A stretch of DNA of 20,564 bases from Bacteroidales bacterium M5 (GTDB lineage Bacteria; Bacteroidota; Bacteroidia; Bacteroidales; Muribaculaceae): positions 1-20,564 of the forward strand of contig LUJP01000017.1 of the NCBI GenBank assembly GCA_001689535.1, given 5' to 3'. Below, piece by piece: positions 6,120-14,691 of this stretch. The notes under the pieces were generated by a model that saw only the letters and a list, made by a program, of their open reading frames with translations, searched no databases and was not told the DNA's origin. How positions within the stretch are numbered: the stretch's first letter is position 1; every line of letters starts with the position of its first letter. The translations under genes and the position numbers were made by a program.

Positions 6120-8441
6120 TCAGCGCAGGAAGCGGGGCGCGCGTATGTAGGCGCCGAGGCTTATGCCGAAGTTCCAGCCTGCGCCGTGAGCGCCGGAATA
6201 ATATCCGAAGGCTTTTACCGTGGTGGATTTGACGGAGGCAACGGCTTCGAGACGGCCGAAGAATTCCACTCGCGGAAGCCAGTTGCTCCAGCAGGCGAGT
6301 CCTGCTTTGTCGGCCTGTATGTCGCGAAGAGGCACGAAGGCCTCGGCATAGCCGCGCAGCTGCAGGAAGCTGCCTATCTTCCACACTGGAACGAACGAGC
6401 CGTTGGCGAAGCTGTAGGCGCGGTATTCAGGCAGAAAAACGTCGGTGAGCGAGGGGCACGGGTCGTAGACCGGCGCGTCGAGAAGCGACTCGTGGTAGTA
6501 GTGGAGTAGCTTGCGGTTGCTTGCGAGCACATCGGTCTCCAGCCCCAGGGAAATCTTGGGCGACAGGCTCCAGTAATTGCGGCTCTTGAATTCAATCTGG
6601 GCCCAGGCGCGCCGTGCGCGCGCGGAGCCGGTGTTGCCGCCGAATGTGAAATAATGGTAGCCGAGAACGCCGAATGCGCTGATGGAATACTGTGCGCCCG
6701 CGGTGGGGGAGTTGTGGTCGTTGAGGGTATAGTGCTCGAAGAAGGCCCGCGCCTGTCCGAGGTTCTGGGTGATGTCGTCGCGGCGGTATGCCGGATTGGT
6801 GGCCGACGGACGGTTGTAATATTTGTCGGCAAGATGGCCATAGCCCACGGAGAATTCGAATTTGCCGTTGCGGCCTGCGGCGGTGCCGTAAGCCACTCGG
6901 GCATAGAATTCGTCTTTGGTGGCCACAGTCGACTCGCTGTTCTGGAATATCAGACGGTCGTTAGGGAAATATTTCTGGCGGGATGCCACGCCTGTGATCG
7001 AAAGGCTGGTGGGCATGTTGCGGAGCAGGGAGAAGCCTGCGCGTCCCTGGACCGCCACGTAGTTCTGGCCGAGCCATCCGTTCAGACTCATGTCGAGAGA
7101 GCTGAAGCTCATGGTGCGGTAGGCGGCCGAAAGGAAGAGCATTGAATTGGTGGAGGTGGTGAGATAGCTGCCTATGCCCAGGTCGAGAGGCTTCTGAATG
7201 GTGGCTTTCAGGCGCAGTGTGAACGGGCCGCCCGGGCCGTCGGGAACGGCAGTGGGCATGAGATTGCGGAGCTTGCCGGGAGTTATCAGCCGGTAATAGG
7301 CGTCGCGGGCCTTGATGACGCCGAATGTGTCGGTGCTGTGGCGCATGAACCGGGAGGCTATGAAGGCGTTCTGGTCGGCATGGCCGCCGGTCACCTTCAC
7401 GGAGTCGAACACAAGCTCCGGCGTGAGCGACTTGAACACCTCGCGGCGCAGCTTGCGTGACTCCGCGGGAACGCGGGTGAGGACTCTCATCTTGAGCGAG
7501 TCCATCACGGCCACGGCATGGTCGTAGCCGATACGGTATATTTCGTTTGCCTTGTCGAAGTCCAGCAGCCCGAAGCGGTCGAGGTCGATGCGCAGCTTCA
7601 TGCCGCGGCGCGGGGGCACGTTGTAGTCGCTGTGCTGCATTATCATGTTCTCGAGCTGGGCTATCATCGAGGAGTCGTCGCCGTCGGAATTTCCAGCGCT
7701 CACATCTACTCCGAACACGAAATCGGGTGCGAAGGTGTCGTCCATCACATCCACCGGAAAGTTGTCGTAGATACCGCCGTCGTAGAGACGGTCGCCGTCA
7801 ACCTCTATGGGGTGGAACACCAGCGGGAACGTCATGCTGGCGCGTATGGCGTCGCCTATCTGTCCGCTGGAAAATACCGTCTTGTGCTTTTTGTCTACGT
7901 TCGAGGCCACGCATCTGAAAGGCACGAAGAGTTTGTTGAAATCGGCCTCGCACTGGGCGGTGAATGGCGCGAACAGCTCCATGAAGGCGAAGTTCATGGG
8001 GAGAGGATTTATAAGCGCGGAGGGCAGCAGGGATGTGAGTCCCGACTGGTCGCCTCCCAGGTTTATCTTGAGGATGGTGGGGGTGGGGGCCGGCTCCATG
8101 AAGTAGTAGGTGAGCTTGGGGTCGATGGTGCCGGTTGACCAGTAGGCGAACTCCTGGGAACGGATCACGTCGAGCATTTCGGCCGGAGTGTAGCCGCAGG
8201 CGTAAAGACCGCCCACAATGGCTCCCATTGAGGTGCCTGTTATATAGTCTATGGGGATGTTGTTGTCCTCAAGGGCCTGGATCACGCCTATATGTGCTAT
8301 GCCCTTGGCGCCTCCACCGCTGAGCACGAGTCCTACCGACTGGGAGTCGGCAACGCTGTCGGTCGCCGCGGGGGCTGTGTTTTTGGCCGAAGCCGAGAAC
8401 GCCACGGCAAGAAGAGAAAGAAGTGAGAGAAGATGTCGCAT
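6120..8441 (-). CDS. Patatin-like phospholipase with C-terminal outer-membrane barrel (type Vd-like)
   Basis: A 773-residue secreted lipase-family protein. A signal peptide (about residues 1-19, ending SASA) is followed by a patatin domain at about 36-240 with all catalytic elements: oxyanion loop SGGGAKG (42-47), nucleophile GTSMG (Ser71) and the Asp of DGGIYDNFP (Asp221). Residues about 340-400 look like a POTRA-type domain (FDSVKVTGGHADQNAF). From about 415 to the end there are alternating amphipathic strands typical of a 16-stranded Omp85/TpsB-like barrel. This order resembles PlpD-type Vd autotransporters, so the lipase probably faces the surface or periplasm and acts on phospholipids or acyl esters. 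It starts 41 bases after the transporter stop, so may be cotranscribed with it. Activity and substrate are inferred. Confidence 0.9.
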   Translation of the reverse strand: MRHLLSLLSLLAVAFSASAKNTAPAATDSVADSQSVGLVLSGGGAKGIAHIGVIQALEDNNIPIDYITGTSMGAIVGGLYACGYTPAEMLDVIRSQEFAYWSTGTIDPKLTYYFMEPAPTPTILKINLGGDQSGLTSLLPSALINPLPMNFAFMELFAPFTAQCEADFNKLFVPFRCVASNVDKKHKTVFSSGQIGDAIRASMTFPLVFHPIEVDGDRLYDGGIYDNFPVDVMDDTFAPDFVFGVDVSAGNSDGDDSSMIAQLENMIMQHSDYNVPPRRGMKLRIDLDRFGLLDFDKANEIYRIGYDHAVAVMDSLKMRVLTRVPAESRKLRREVFKSLTPELVFDSVKVTGGHADQNAFIASRFMRHSTDTFGVIKARDAYYRLITPGKLRNLMPTAVPDGPGGPFTLRLKATIQKPLDLGIGSYLTTSTNSMLFLSAAYRTMSFSSLDMSLNGWLGQNYVAVQGRAGFSLLRNMPTSLSITGVASRQKYFPNDRLIFQNSESTVATKDEFYARVAYGTAAGRNGKFEFSVGYGHLADKYYNRPSATNPAYRRDDITQNLGQARAFFEHYTLNDHNSPTAGAQYSISAFGVLGYHYFTFGGNTGSARARRAWAQIEFKSRNYWSLSPKISLGLETDVLASNRKLLHYYHESLLDAPVYDPCPSLTDVFLPEYRAYSFANGSFVPVWKIGSFLQLRGYAEAFVPLRDIQADKAGLACWSNWLPRVEFFGRLEAVASVKSTTVKAFGYYSGAHGAGWNFGISLGAYIRAPRFLR

Positions 8442-8482
8442 CGCATTTGAATTTGGGGAAGAGAACGGGGAGGGTATGGTCC

Positions 8483-10144
8483 TCAGAGAAAGAGAAGCAC
8501 AAGGAGCTGGGCAATCACTACTCGGGTGAACATCGAGAGGGGGTAAACCGAGGCGTAGGCCACTGCGGCCTCATCGCCTTTCACACTGTCGTTGGCGTAA
8601 GTGAGGGCCATGGGGTTGGCCATGGCGCCGCACACCATGCCCGAGGCTGTGCCGTAGTCGAGGCGTCCCCAGCGCATGGCGCCGAGCAGCATTATTATCG
8701 ATGGAATGAGGGTGATGACGAATCCTGCGGCTATCCACACCAGTCCGTCGGCACGCAGTATGGTGTCGAGGAAACTTTCTCCCGCTTCGAGGCCGAGGCA
8801 GGCCAGATACAGCGACAGTCCTATGCCGCGCAGCATCAGATTGGCGCTCTGGGTGGTGTAGGTGATGAGATGGAACGACGGACCGAAGCGTCCTATCAGT
8901 ATTCCCACCACAATCGGGCCGCCCGCCAGGCCGAGTTTCACTGGAGTGGACATGCCGGGAATAAGGATGGGAATGGAGCCGAGCACGAGACCGAGCACCA
9001 TGCCTATGAATACCGAGGCGAGGTTGGGATCCCGGAGCTCGTTGACGGAGTTGCCCAGCAGCGCTGCCACTTTGTCCACGTCGGCCGCCAGACCCACTAT
9101 GGTCACACGGTCGCCGAGCTGAAGCACGAGCTGCGGGTCGGCCAGCAGTCTGACGCCCGAGCGCATCACTCGCGATATGTTTATTTCGTAGTTGTTGCGC
9201 AGGCGCAGCGAGCCGAGACGTTTGCCATTGAGCCCGGGCTTGCTCACCACCACCGTTTTCGACACGAGATTCTTGTCTATGCGGTTCCAGTTTATATCGG
9301 GGCGGTTCCAGTCTTTGTCGGTTTTCTTGCCGAAGAGCATCATCAGGCGGGGAATGTCCTCTTCATTTGTCACCACCAGAAGTCGGTCTCCCTCCATTAT
9401 GCGGCGGTCAGGGCCGGGAATGGACACTTTGCCTTCGTGCCACACACGCGAAATCACGAATTTGAGATTCAGCATATTGTGGATTTCGCGTATGGTCATT
9501 CCGTTTATTCCGGGGTTCACGGCCTGGAATTCGGCCACGTAAGTATGGTCGCTGTCCTCGGTGTGACGTGGTTTCATGTCGGAGGGGCGGGTAAAGAGTT
9601 TCCGCACCACAATCATTGCCAGAATCACGCCCACCACGCCCAAAGGATAGGTCACGGCGCAACTCAGTGCGGCTCCGCTTGCCGATATTCCAAGCTGCTG
9701 GAGCGCCTGCTGCGCGGCACCGAGAGCCGGAGTGTTGGTGGTGGCTCCGCAAAGCACTCCCACCATGTCGGCCATGCCTATTCCGCACGCCTCGGCTATA
9801 GCCACGGCCGTCAGGGTGCCCAGGGCCACCAGCGCGAGACCATACATGTTGAGCTTCAGGCCGCCCGAACGGAAGGAACTGAAGAAGCCGGGCCCCACTT
9901 TCAGGCCGAGTTCGTAGACAAACAGTACCAGACCGAAATCCTGAGCGTATTTAAGCATCTGCGGGTCAATGGAGAATCCGAGATGCCCCGCGAGGATTCC
10001 CATGAAAAACACGAACGTGACGCCGAGCGACACGCCCCACACACGGATTTTACCGAGTCCGAGACCGATGGCTATGATTACAGACAGCACGCATACCGCC
10101 TGCACCGGACCATGGCTGCAAAATAGGTTTTCAAACCAGTTCAT
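8483..10144 (-). CDS. AspT/YidE/YbjL-family transporter with two RCK_C (TrkA_C) domains
   Basis: A 553-residue inner-membrane antiporter of the aspartate:alanine exchanger family. Layout: an N-terminal membrane half of about five segments (residues 15-180), two tandem RCK_C/TrkA_C-type cytosolic domains (about 205-370; motifs GPDRRIMEGDRLLVV and LQLGDRVTIVGL), then a second membrane half. The family's duplicated pore motif appears twice, as VLCGATTNTPALGAAQQAL near 130-148 and as SGMVCGAMANPMALTYAND near the C-terminus. Length and order are typical. The substrate is probably a small carboxylate or amino acid, but cannot be fixed from sequence. It is divergent from an Lrp/AsnC regulator across 54 bases, which fits amino-acid-responsive control. 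A TAAATTTG box sits only 4 bases ahead of the ATG, so a leaderless mRNA is possible. Confidence 0.93.
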   Translation of the reverse strand: MNWFENLFCSHGPVQAVCVLSVIIAIGLGLGKIRVWGVSLGVTFVFFMGILAGHLGFSIDPQMLKYAQDFGLVLFVYELGLKVGPGFFSSFRSGGLKLNMYGLALVALGTLTAVAIAEACGIGMADMVGVLCGATTNTPALGAAQQALQQLGISASGAALSCAVTYPLGVVGVILAMIVVRKLFTRPSDMKPRHTEDSDHTYVAEFQAVNPGINGMTIREIHNMLNLKFVISRVWHEGKVSIPGPDRRIMEGDRLLVVTNEEDIPRLMMLFGKKTDKDWNRPDINWNRIDKNLVSKTVVVSKPGLNGKRLGSLRLRNNYEINISRVMRSGVRLLADPQLVLQLGDRVTIVGLAADVDKVAALLGNSVNELRDPNLASVFIGMVLGLVLGSIPILIPGMSTPVKLGLAGGPIVVGILIGRFGPSFHLITYTTQSANLMLRGIGLSLYLACLGLEAGESFLDTILRADGLVWIAAGFVITLIPSIIMLLGAMRWGRLDYGTASGMVCGAMANPMALTYANDSVKGDEAAVAYASVYPLSMFTRVVIAQLLVLLFL

Positions 10145-10148
10145 GGGG

Positions 10149-10176
10149 CAAATTTACTTATTTTTCCATAAATTTG
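10149..10176. promoter_or_regulatory. Divergent control region: 8-base inverted repeat matching the -7 consensus on both strands
   Basis: CAAATTTA at 10149-10156 and TAAATTTG at 10169-10176 form a perfect 8-base inverted repeat with a 12-base A/T-rich spacer. Each arm reads TAAATTTG, a full TAnnTTTG -7 match, on the strand directed at its own gene. The right arm is 22 bases before the Lrp/AsnC start, a normal promoter position. The left arm is 4 bases before the transporter start, so it would give a leaderless message or serve instead as an operator arm. An Lrp-type dimer binding this dyad is plausible but inferred. Confidence 0.5.
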
Positions 10177-10198
10177 TGGTTATTAAAACACAATACTG

Positions 10199-10675
10199 AT
10201 GACCCGACCTCAATTCGACCGCCTCGACTGCCGGATTCTTCACCAGCTTGCCCTGAACGCACGCAAGCCTTTTCTGGAAATAGCCCGTATGTGCAATGTT
10301 TCCGGCGCCGCCATCCACCAGAGAGTGCAGAAACTTCAGGCTTCCGGAGTAATCAAGGGCTTCGAGACGGAAATAAGTCCCGAAGCGCTCGGCTACGATA
10401 CCTGCGCCTACGTGGGACTGCTGCTTTCCGACCCCTCGCAGTCCGACGTGGTCACTGAGCAGATTGGCCGTATACCGGAAGTGACCGAATGCCATCTTAC
10501 CACCGGCAAATACGATATAATGCTGAAAATCTACGCGCGCAACAATTCGCATCTTCTGGAGCTGCTCCACGACCGCATCCAGTCCATAGTGCCCGGACGA
10601 ACCGAAACCCTTATTTCTTTTAAAGAGGAATTCAGGCGTCAGCTGCCGCTGGACGAAAACTGTAATGCAGAATGA
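10199..10675 (+). CDS. Lrp/AsnC-family transcriptional regulator
   Basis: A 158-residue feast/famine regulator. The N-terminal winged helix-turn-helix (about 1-60) has the family signature LDCRILHQLALNARKPFLEIARMCNVSGAAIHQRVQKLQ, in two recognisable pieces: the AsnC-type opening, then AAIHQRVQKLQASGVIKGF. The C-terminal RAM/effector-binding domain (about 68-150) contains YVGLLLSD, IPEVTECHLTTGKYDIMLKIYA and a trailing strand after the basic PGRTETLISF. Proteins of this family bind amino acids and form octamers on DNA. The neighbouring divergent AspT-type transporter and the inverted repeat between them make that transporter a likely target. The phosphatase follows after 14 bases and is probably cotranscribed. 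Confidence 0.94.
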   Translation: MTRPQFDRLDCRILHQLALNARKPFLEIARMCNVSGAAIHQRVQKLQASGVIKGFETEISPEALGYDTCAYVGLLLSDPSQSDVVTEQIGRIPEVTECHLTTGKYDIMLKIYARNNSHLLELLHDRIQSIVPGRTETLISFKEEFRRQLPLDENCNAE

Positions 10676-10689
10676 AATGTTGAAATAAC

Positions 10690-11469
10690 ATGAACACGCA
10701 ACACGAACTTGACTCCTATCTGCTCTCGGCCGTTGAATGGGCAAGAGCAGCCGGCCTCGCACATCTGAGGTATTTCCGTAAAGGCAACCTTGACATCCGT
10801 ACCAAGCTGAACGATGCCGATATAGTGACCGTGGCCGACGCCGAGGCCGAACAGGCCGTGATTTCAGGCATACGCGCCATGTATCCTTCCCACGCCATTC
10901 TTTCCGAAGAGTCGGGTTCCACCGGCTCAGATTCGCCGTTCCGCTGGGTGATCGATCCCCTTGACGGCACTACCAATTTCAGCTCGGGGCTGCCGCTCTT
11001 CTCGGTGTCGATAGCGCTGGAATATGAAGGCGAGACGGTGGTAGGGGTGGTTTACGCTCCTTATCTCGGAGAACTGTTCACGGCGGTGCGCGGCGGGGGT
11101 GCGTGGCTCAACGGCGAGCGCATAAGCTGTGCCACGAACGCGGTTCTCGAACGCGCTGTGGTTTCCACAGGCTTCCCGGTAGACAAGAACGTGAACCCCG
11201 ACAACAACGTGGACAATCTCATCCGTGTGCTTCCGCGTGTGAGGGGAATGCGTCGCCTCGGCTCCGCGGCAATAGACATCTGCTATGTTGCCGCCGGCTT
11301 CCTTGACGCCTACTGGGAGATGAACCTACACCGCTGGGATGTGGCCGCCGGACTGCTCATAGCCAGTGAAGCCGGTGCCCGCTACGAGAGTTTCCGCAGC
11401 GACCGCAACGAATCAATAGTGGTTGCCTCCGCAGCCCTCTTCCCCGAAATCCGTCCCCTTATCGGCTGA
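10690..11469 (+). CDS. Inositol-monophosphatase-family sugar/nucleotide phosphatase
   Basis: A 259-residue Mg-dependent phosphatase of the IMPase/SuhB/CysQ superfamily, cytosolic. Metal-binding residues are visible: Glu73 in LSEESG, Asp89 and Asp92 in WVIDPLDGTTNF, and Asp217 in HRWDVAAGLLIASEAGA, with all canonical spacings. Length is normal. It could act on inositol-1-phosphate, a sugar phosphate, NADP or 3'-phosphoadenosine phosphate; the sequence alone does not choose, although the SuhB-like form (PLDGTTNF, GGGAWLNG) favours a simple phosphomonoester. It sits 14 bases after the Lrp/AsnC gene. Its last 11 bases overlap the end of the convergent discoidin-domain gene, with no terminator between them. 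Confidence 0.93.
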   Translation: MNTQHELDSYLLSAVEWARAAGLAHLRYFRKGNLDIRTKLNDADIVTVADAEAEQAVISGIRAMYPSHAILSEESGSTGSDSPFRWVIDPLDGTTNFSSGLPLFSVSIALEYEGETVVGVVYAPYLGELFTAVRGGGAWLNGERISCATNAVLERAVVSTGFPVDKNVNPDNNVDNLIRVLPRVRGMRRLGSAAIDICYVAAGFLDAYWEMNLHRWDVAAGLLIASEAGARYESFRSDRNESIVVASAALFPEIRPLIG

Positions 11470-13471
11470 CGGCTCCCGCGCGGTCGCCCCTCTTGTTGTC
11501 GAGATAAAGCCCCAATCCGCCTATTGTTATTATAAGCAGGAGCATGGAGATGAGAGTGATGTAATTAGAGAGGGGTAAAATGTCTATACTCAGCATTATG
11601 TTGGATATTGTCGAAACCCAGAGTGCGCTTAATTCCAGCTTGTTGTTATAACGGTTGACGGGAGAAAGAATAGATTTGTATAATAGGTTAAGCTGTTTGT
11701 TCAATCCTGATTCCTTATTCTTTTCTATGTCATCCTTGAATGATTCGATATGTAGGATATCCCTGTCCTCCAGATTTGAACTGCTTGAAATCCGTGTCAG
11801 GTAGTCCTTGATTTTGTCGGTAATCTCGCTTTCTACAATAAAGCCCATCTGTTCCTGAAGAGGCCCAAGAATCACTCGGCTTCTTACTATGCCGGAAACG
11901 GGCGGGGCATAACTGGTAGGTGTGTTGGGACTTCCGCTTTCAAAGAAGTTCTCGGTGGGATTTTTGAAGGCCTGGATGCTTACAATCTGTGTAGTGGGGT
12001 TGGTGCTTAATGACAACGTATGGAAGAACTGCAGCTTGATTGCTGTAATTTTTCTTGTTCTGTCTTCAAAATAGAATTCCTGCCAGCCGTTTGAAGGGCT
12101 GATGTGGTTGTCGTAGGCCGCTTCCCAAGATCTGTTGGCCGGGTCGTCGCTTTCCGAGATAAGCAGCCGATAGACATAACGCCGGTTGCTTGGCTGTTTT
12201 TTCTCAGAGCCGCAGTTGTCCCAAAGAAGGAACCGTAGATACGAGATTTCCTCAGGCTTTTTCAAGCTCACTTCTATCCATCCTGGATTTGTTACGGCGT
12301 GAAAACCGGTGCTGATGTCGTAACGCCCGATTTCATCACTGAACAGAGCGCCGAGAGAGTTTCCTTCCGGTGATTCATTGCCAGCCTCAAAGCTGTTTCC
12401 CTCCGAGTCGATGGCCCGTACATTATTTACAATAACGTTTTCGTCAGGCGTCTGGACTGTCTCTTCCGTATTCTTGACTTTCGGTATCAGTTTCTCCAAT
12501 GCATATCTGAACCAGGGCCAGGAGTTGAAAAGCGTGACCATCAGGGCCGCTACTCCCACTGTCCACAGAAATGCATTGGTGGCGAATGTGTTGTGGATCT
12601 CGAATACCTCAAATACCGATTTTATGAAAATCAGCGATAGGGTCACAGTCCAGCTTATGAGATTGGTTTTGCGTTCATTGATGTAATGGTCTTCAAGAAA
12701 TTTGACCATGTGGGGTGTGATGATGCGTCTGAACTGGTCGACTTTCCCGTCGACGGTATGCACCTCTATTGAACGTTCCACAATCTGGTTTTTAAGACTG
12801 AGATATTCCCGGTCGTTTCCTTTTTTTATTGTATCGGGGGTGGCTACATCCAGACGCTGGCTAAGGTTGAGGAGTCGGGCCGAAAGAGGGAGCGCATCTT
12901 TGATCTCCATCTCGTTCCCTGTCTGGAGGGTCATCTTCTCGCCCAGCTTCATTTTGTCATATTCCTTGTTGTAGAGCCGCAACCTCACCACATGAAATCC
13001 TGAGTTGGCCGGATTATGCAGAGCATGAATTCTGAAATAGCGCATTCTGACAGGCTCGTCAAACACAGCCCATTGCCATCCCTTTCGGTATGGTTTTCGG
13101 TTACCGGCAGCCTTGTCGCCGTATGGTTCAATAGCCTTGGTGGTGTCATATAATACTTTCCATGACTCCATGTCGGTGGAACATAACAGGCGGAAGGCAT
13201 ATCTGGAAGAGTAGTTACCGGCTTGTTTCTCCGGCACTTTGGTCTTGTTGAGAGTTTCGGCGCTGTCATATAGTTTCATCGAAATCTGCTTGACCTTCAC
13301 CTCCGTTTCCATATCCACAGTGATGAATGCCGGGTGGTGGATACCGAGGTAACCTCCTTTAGTTGCGTCGTATTCCAGCTCGTCGCCTTCGGCGGTGAGC
13401 TGCTCGGGATGGTTGCAGAATTCCAGTACCGGTTTTTTAAGCGCTAAATCAACTACTTCTTCCATTGACAT
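11459..13471 (-). CDS. Membrane protein of unknown function with two discoidin-like (F5/8 type C) domains
   Basis: I do not recognise a named family for this 670-residue protein. No signal peptide is seen. Residues about 5-168 and 345-503 each look like a discoidin/BTBD9-type beta-sandwich, with parallel motifs RYAFRLLCSTDMESWKVLYD...WQWAVFDEPVRMRYFRI and RYVYRLLISESDD...GWQEFYFEDRTRKITAIKLQF. Membrane segments are predicted near 271-290, 299-318, 614-632 and 636-657, in two hairpins. Basic residues flank them (NERKTN before the first, FRYALEKLIPKVK after the second, DNKRGDR at the C-terminus), which puts both discoidin domains and the C-terminus in the cytoplasm. Residues about 540-612 form a probable helical, coiled-coil stretch. 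The gene looks A+T richer than its neighbours, suggesting acquisition. A perfect TATATTTG promoter box lies just upstream. The second Met (codon 3) is an alternative start. Domains are inferred from motif shape. Confidence 0.8.
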   Translation of the reverse strand: MSMEEVVDLALKKPVLEFCNHPEQLTAEGDELEYDATKGGYLGIHHPAFITVDMETEVKVKQISMKLYDSAETLNKTKVPEKQAGNYSSRYAFRLLCSTDMESWKVLYDTTKAIEPYGDKAAGNRKPYRKGWQWAVFDEPVRMRYFRIHALHNPANSGFHVVRLRLYNKEYDKMKLGEKMTLQTGNEMEIKDALPLSARLLNLSQRLDVATPDTIKKGNDREYLSLKNQIVERSIEVHTVDGKVDQFRRIITPHMVKFLEDHYINERKTNLISWTVTLSLIFIKSVFEVFEIHNTFATNAFLWTVGVAALMVTLFNSWPWFRYALEKLIPKVKNTEETVQTPDENVIVNNVRAIDSEGNSFEAGNESPEGNSLGALFSDEIGRYDISTGFHAVTNPGWIEVSLKKPEEISYLRFLLWDNCGSEKKQPSNRRYVYRLLISESDDPANRSWEAAYDNHISPSNGWQEFYFEDRTRKITAIKLQFFHTLSLSTNPTTQIVSIQAFKNPTENFFESGSPNTPTSYAPPVSGIVRSRVILGPLQEQMGFIVESEITDKIKDYLTRISSSSNLEDRDILHIESFKDDIEKNKESGLNKQLNLLYKSILSPVNRYNNKLELSALWVSTISNIMLSIDILPLSNYITLISMLLLIITIGGLGLYLDNKRGDRAGAVSR

Positions 13472-13488
13472 TAAATTAAATAGAAATC

Positions 13489-13496
13489 CAAATATA
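13489..13496 (-). promoter_or_regulatory. -7 box of the discoidin-domain gene
   Basis: On the minus strand this reads TATATTTG, a perfect TAnnTTTG match, 17 bases ahead of the start codon, with an A/T-rich leader. No clear TTTG -33 element is seen upstream. Its presence suggests the gene is expressed as its own unit. Confidence 0.5.
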
Positions 13497-13562
13497 GTGA
13501 TTGTTAGCTTTACTTGCGTAGTCTCTGTTGTAAAACAGACGATTTTTCAGCGGCTGGAGCTT

Positions 13563-13591
13563 TTTGTTCCATGCCAAAAGTGTTATATTTG
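13563..13591 (+). promoter_or_regulatory. Promoter of the flippase-like/NfeD operon
   Basis: TTTG at 13563-13566 and TATATTTG at 13584-13591 match the Bacteroidota -33 and -7 elements. They are spaced 17 bases apart, slightly shorter than the usual 19-21. The start codon of the flippase-like gene is 26 bases downstream of the -7 box. Confidence 0.6.
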
Positions 13592-13617
13592 TCATAGGAT
13601 AGGAAATTCCTTACATC

Positions 13618-14691
13618 ATGGCAAAGACATCCGGCATAATATTGAAGACAATCGCCCCGGTGGTGATAGGCCTGGCTGTGGTAGCGTGGCTTTTTGCGCG
13701 CGAGTTCAGCATAGAGGCATTCCGCAGCATTCCGCTGGACGGCAATGCCGCCGGTGCGGTGGCTCTTGCCGTGATGTGCGTGGTGGTGCGCCAGTGTGGA
13801 CTCACATGGCGTTTCCGGCTGCTCACTCTCGAAAAGCTCACATGGTGGAAATGTCTGCGAGTGTCGCTGCTGTGCGATTTCACCTCGGCCATTACGCCCG
13901 GCACCGCCGGGGGGTCGGCCCTGAGCATGGTGTTTCTGAAATCGGAGGGTGTGCCTCTGGGTCGGGGTACGGCCATAATGCTCATCACAATGCTGCTTGA
14001 CAATGCTTTCTTCGTTTTGGCTTGTCCGCTTATTTTCCTGTTTATATCCGGCGGCGAGATTTTCGCATTCTCGGGCGCCGGCTCGTTCCAGATGGGGGTG
14101 CGCACGGCATTCTGGATAGTCTATGGCGGGATATGCGCCGTGTCGCTCTTTCTGGTGTTCGGCATTTTCGTGAATCCCGGAATCATAGGCGGGATGGTGC
14201 GCTGGGTGTTCCGTCTGCGCTTGCTCAGGCGATGGAGGGCCGGGGCGGAGAAGTTTACATCCGACATGGCCCTTACCGGCACTACGCTCCGTCACCGTCC
14301 GGCTTCGTGGTGGGGCCTGGCGTTCTTAGCCACGGCGCTGACGTGGACGGCAAGGTTCTGTGTGGTCAATTCGCTGTTTCTCGCCTTTTCTTACGCTGCT
14401 CCGCAGACCATAGTTTTCGCCCGTCAGTTTGTGGTGTGGACTCTTCTGTTCATCAGTCCCACCCCGGGAGGAAGCGGCCTGAGCGAATGGCTTTTCACGA
14501 ATTATTACGGCGACCTCCTGGGAGGCGACCGGTCGGTGGCTCTTGTGCTTGCCGTGTGCTGGAGGCTGCTCACATATTATCTCTTCCTCATAATCGGCGC
14601 ATTCATAGTGCCGTCGTGGATACGCAAGAGTATATCACGCTCCGGCCCGTCGGATACCTCGTCACAATCATCATCACATATAGAGCAATGA
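13618..14691 (+). CDS. Flippase-like / lysylphosphatidylglycerol synthase TM-region family membrane protein
   Basis: A 357-residue polytopic inner-membrane protein of the LPG-synthase-TM / UPF0104 family (PF03706-like). It shows about eight membrane segments, the RQCGLTWRFRLLTL motif after the second segment, the conserved FTSAITPGTAGGSALSMVFLKSEGV loop, and the second signature LFISPTPGGSGLSEWLF near the C-terminus. These two PG(T/G)-(G/S) loops define the family. There is no C-terminal aminoacyl-transferase domain, so it is not a full MprF; members without it are proposed lipid or lipid-linked-glycan flippases. The stop overlaps the next start as ATGA, so it is coupled to the NfeD-like protease. 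The substrate is unknown. Confidence 0.9.
   Translation: MAKTSGIILKTIAPVVIGLAVVAWLFAREFSIEAFRSIPLDGNAAGAVALAVMCVVVRQCGLTWRFRLLTLEKLTWWKCLRVSLLCDFTSAITPGTAGGSALSMVFLKSEGVPLGRGTAIMLITMLLDNAFFVLACPLIFLFISGGEIFAFSGAGSFQMGVRTAFWIVYGGICAVSLFLVFGIFVNPGIIGGMVRWVFRLRLLRRWRAGAEKFTSDMALTGTTLRHRPASWWGLAFLATALTWTARFCVVNSLFLAFSYAAPQTIVFARQFVVWTLLFISPTPGGSGLSEWLFTNYYGDLLGGDRSVALVLAVCWRLLTYYLFLIIGAFIVPSWIRKSISRSGPSDTSSQSSSHIEQ

Noticed and set aside
8423..10126. Long plus-strand open frame (567 codons) across the AspT-type transporter
   Set aside because: It is antisense to a protein with clear family motifs, its translation is His/Gly/Gln-rich low-complexity text with no domain, and it arises from G+C-rich codon bias.
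13510..14295. Minus-strand open frame of 261 codons opposite the flippase-like gene
   Set aside because: It shows no recognisable domain and an odd composition, and lies antisense to a family with clear signature loops.
14022..14687. N-terminal extension of the NfeD frame by 222 codons
   Set aside because: The stretch overlaps the well-supported flippase-like gene in another frame and has no homology-like features. The ATG at 14688 gives the normal signal sequence and an ATGA overlap.
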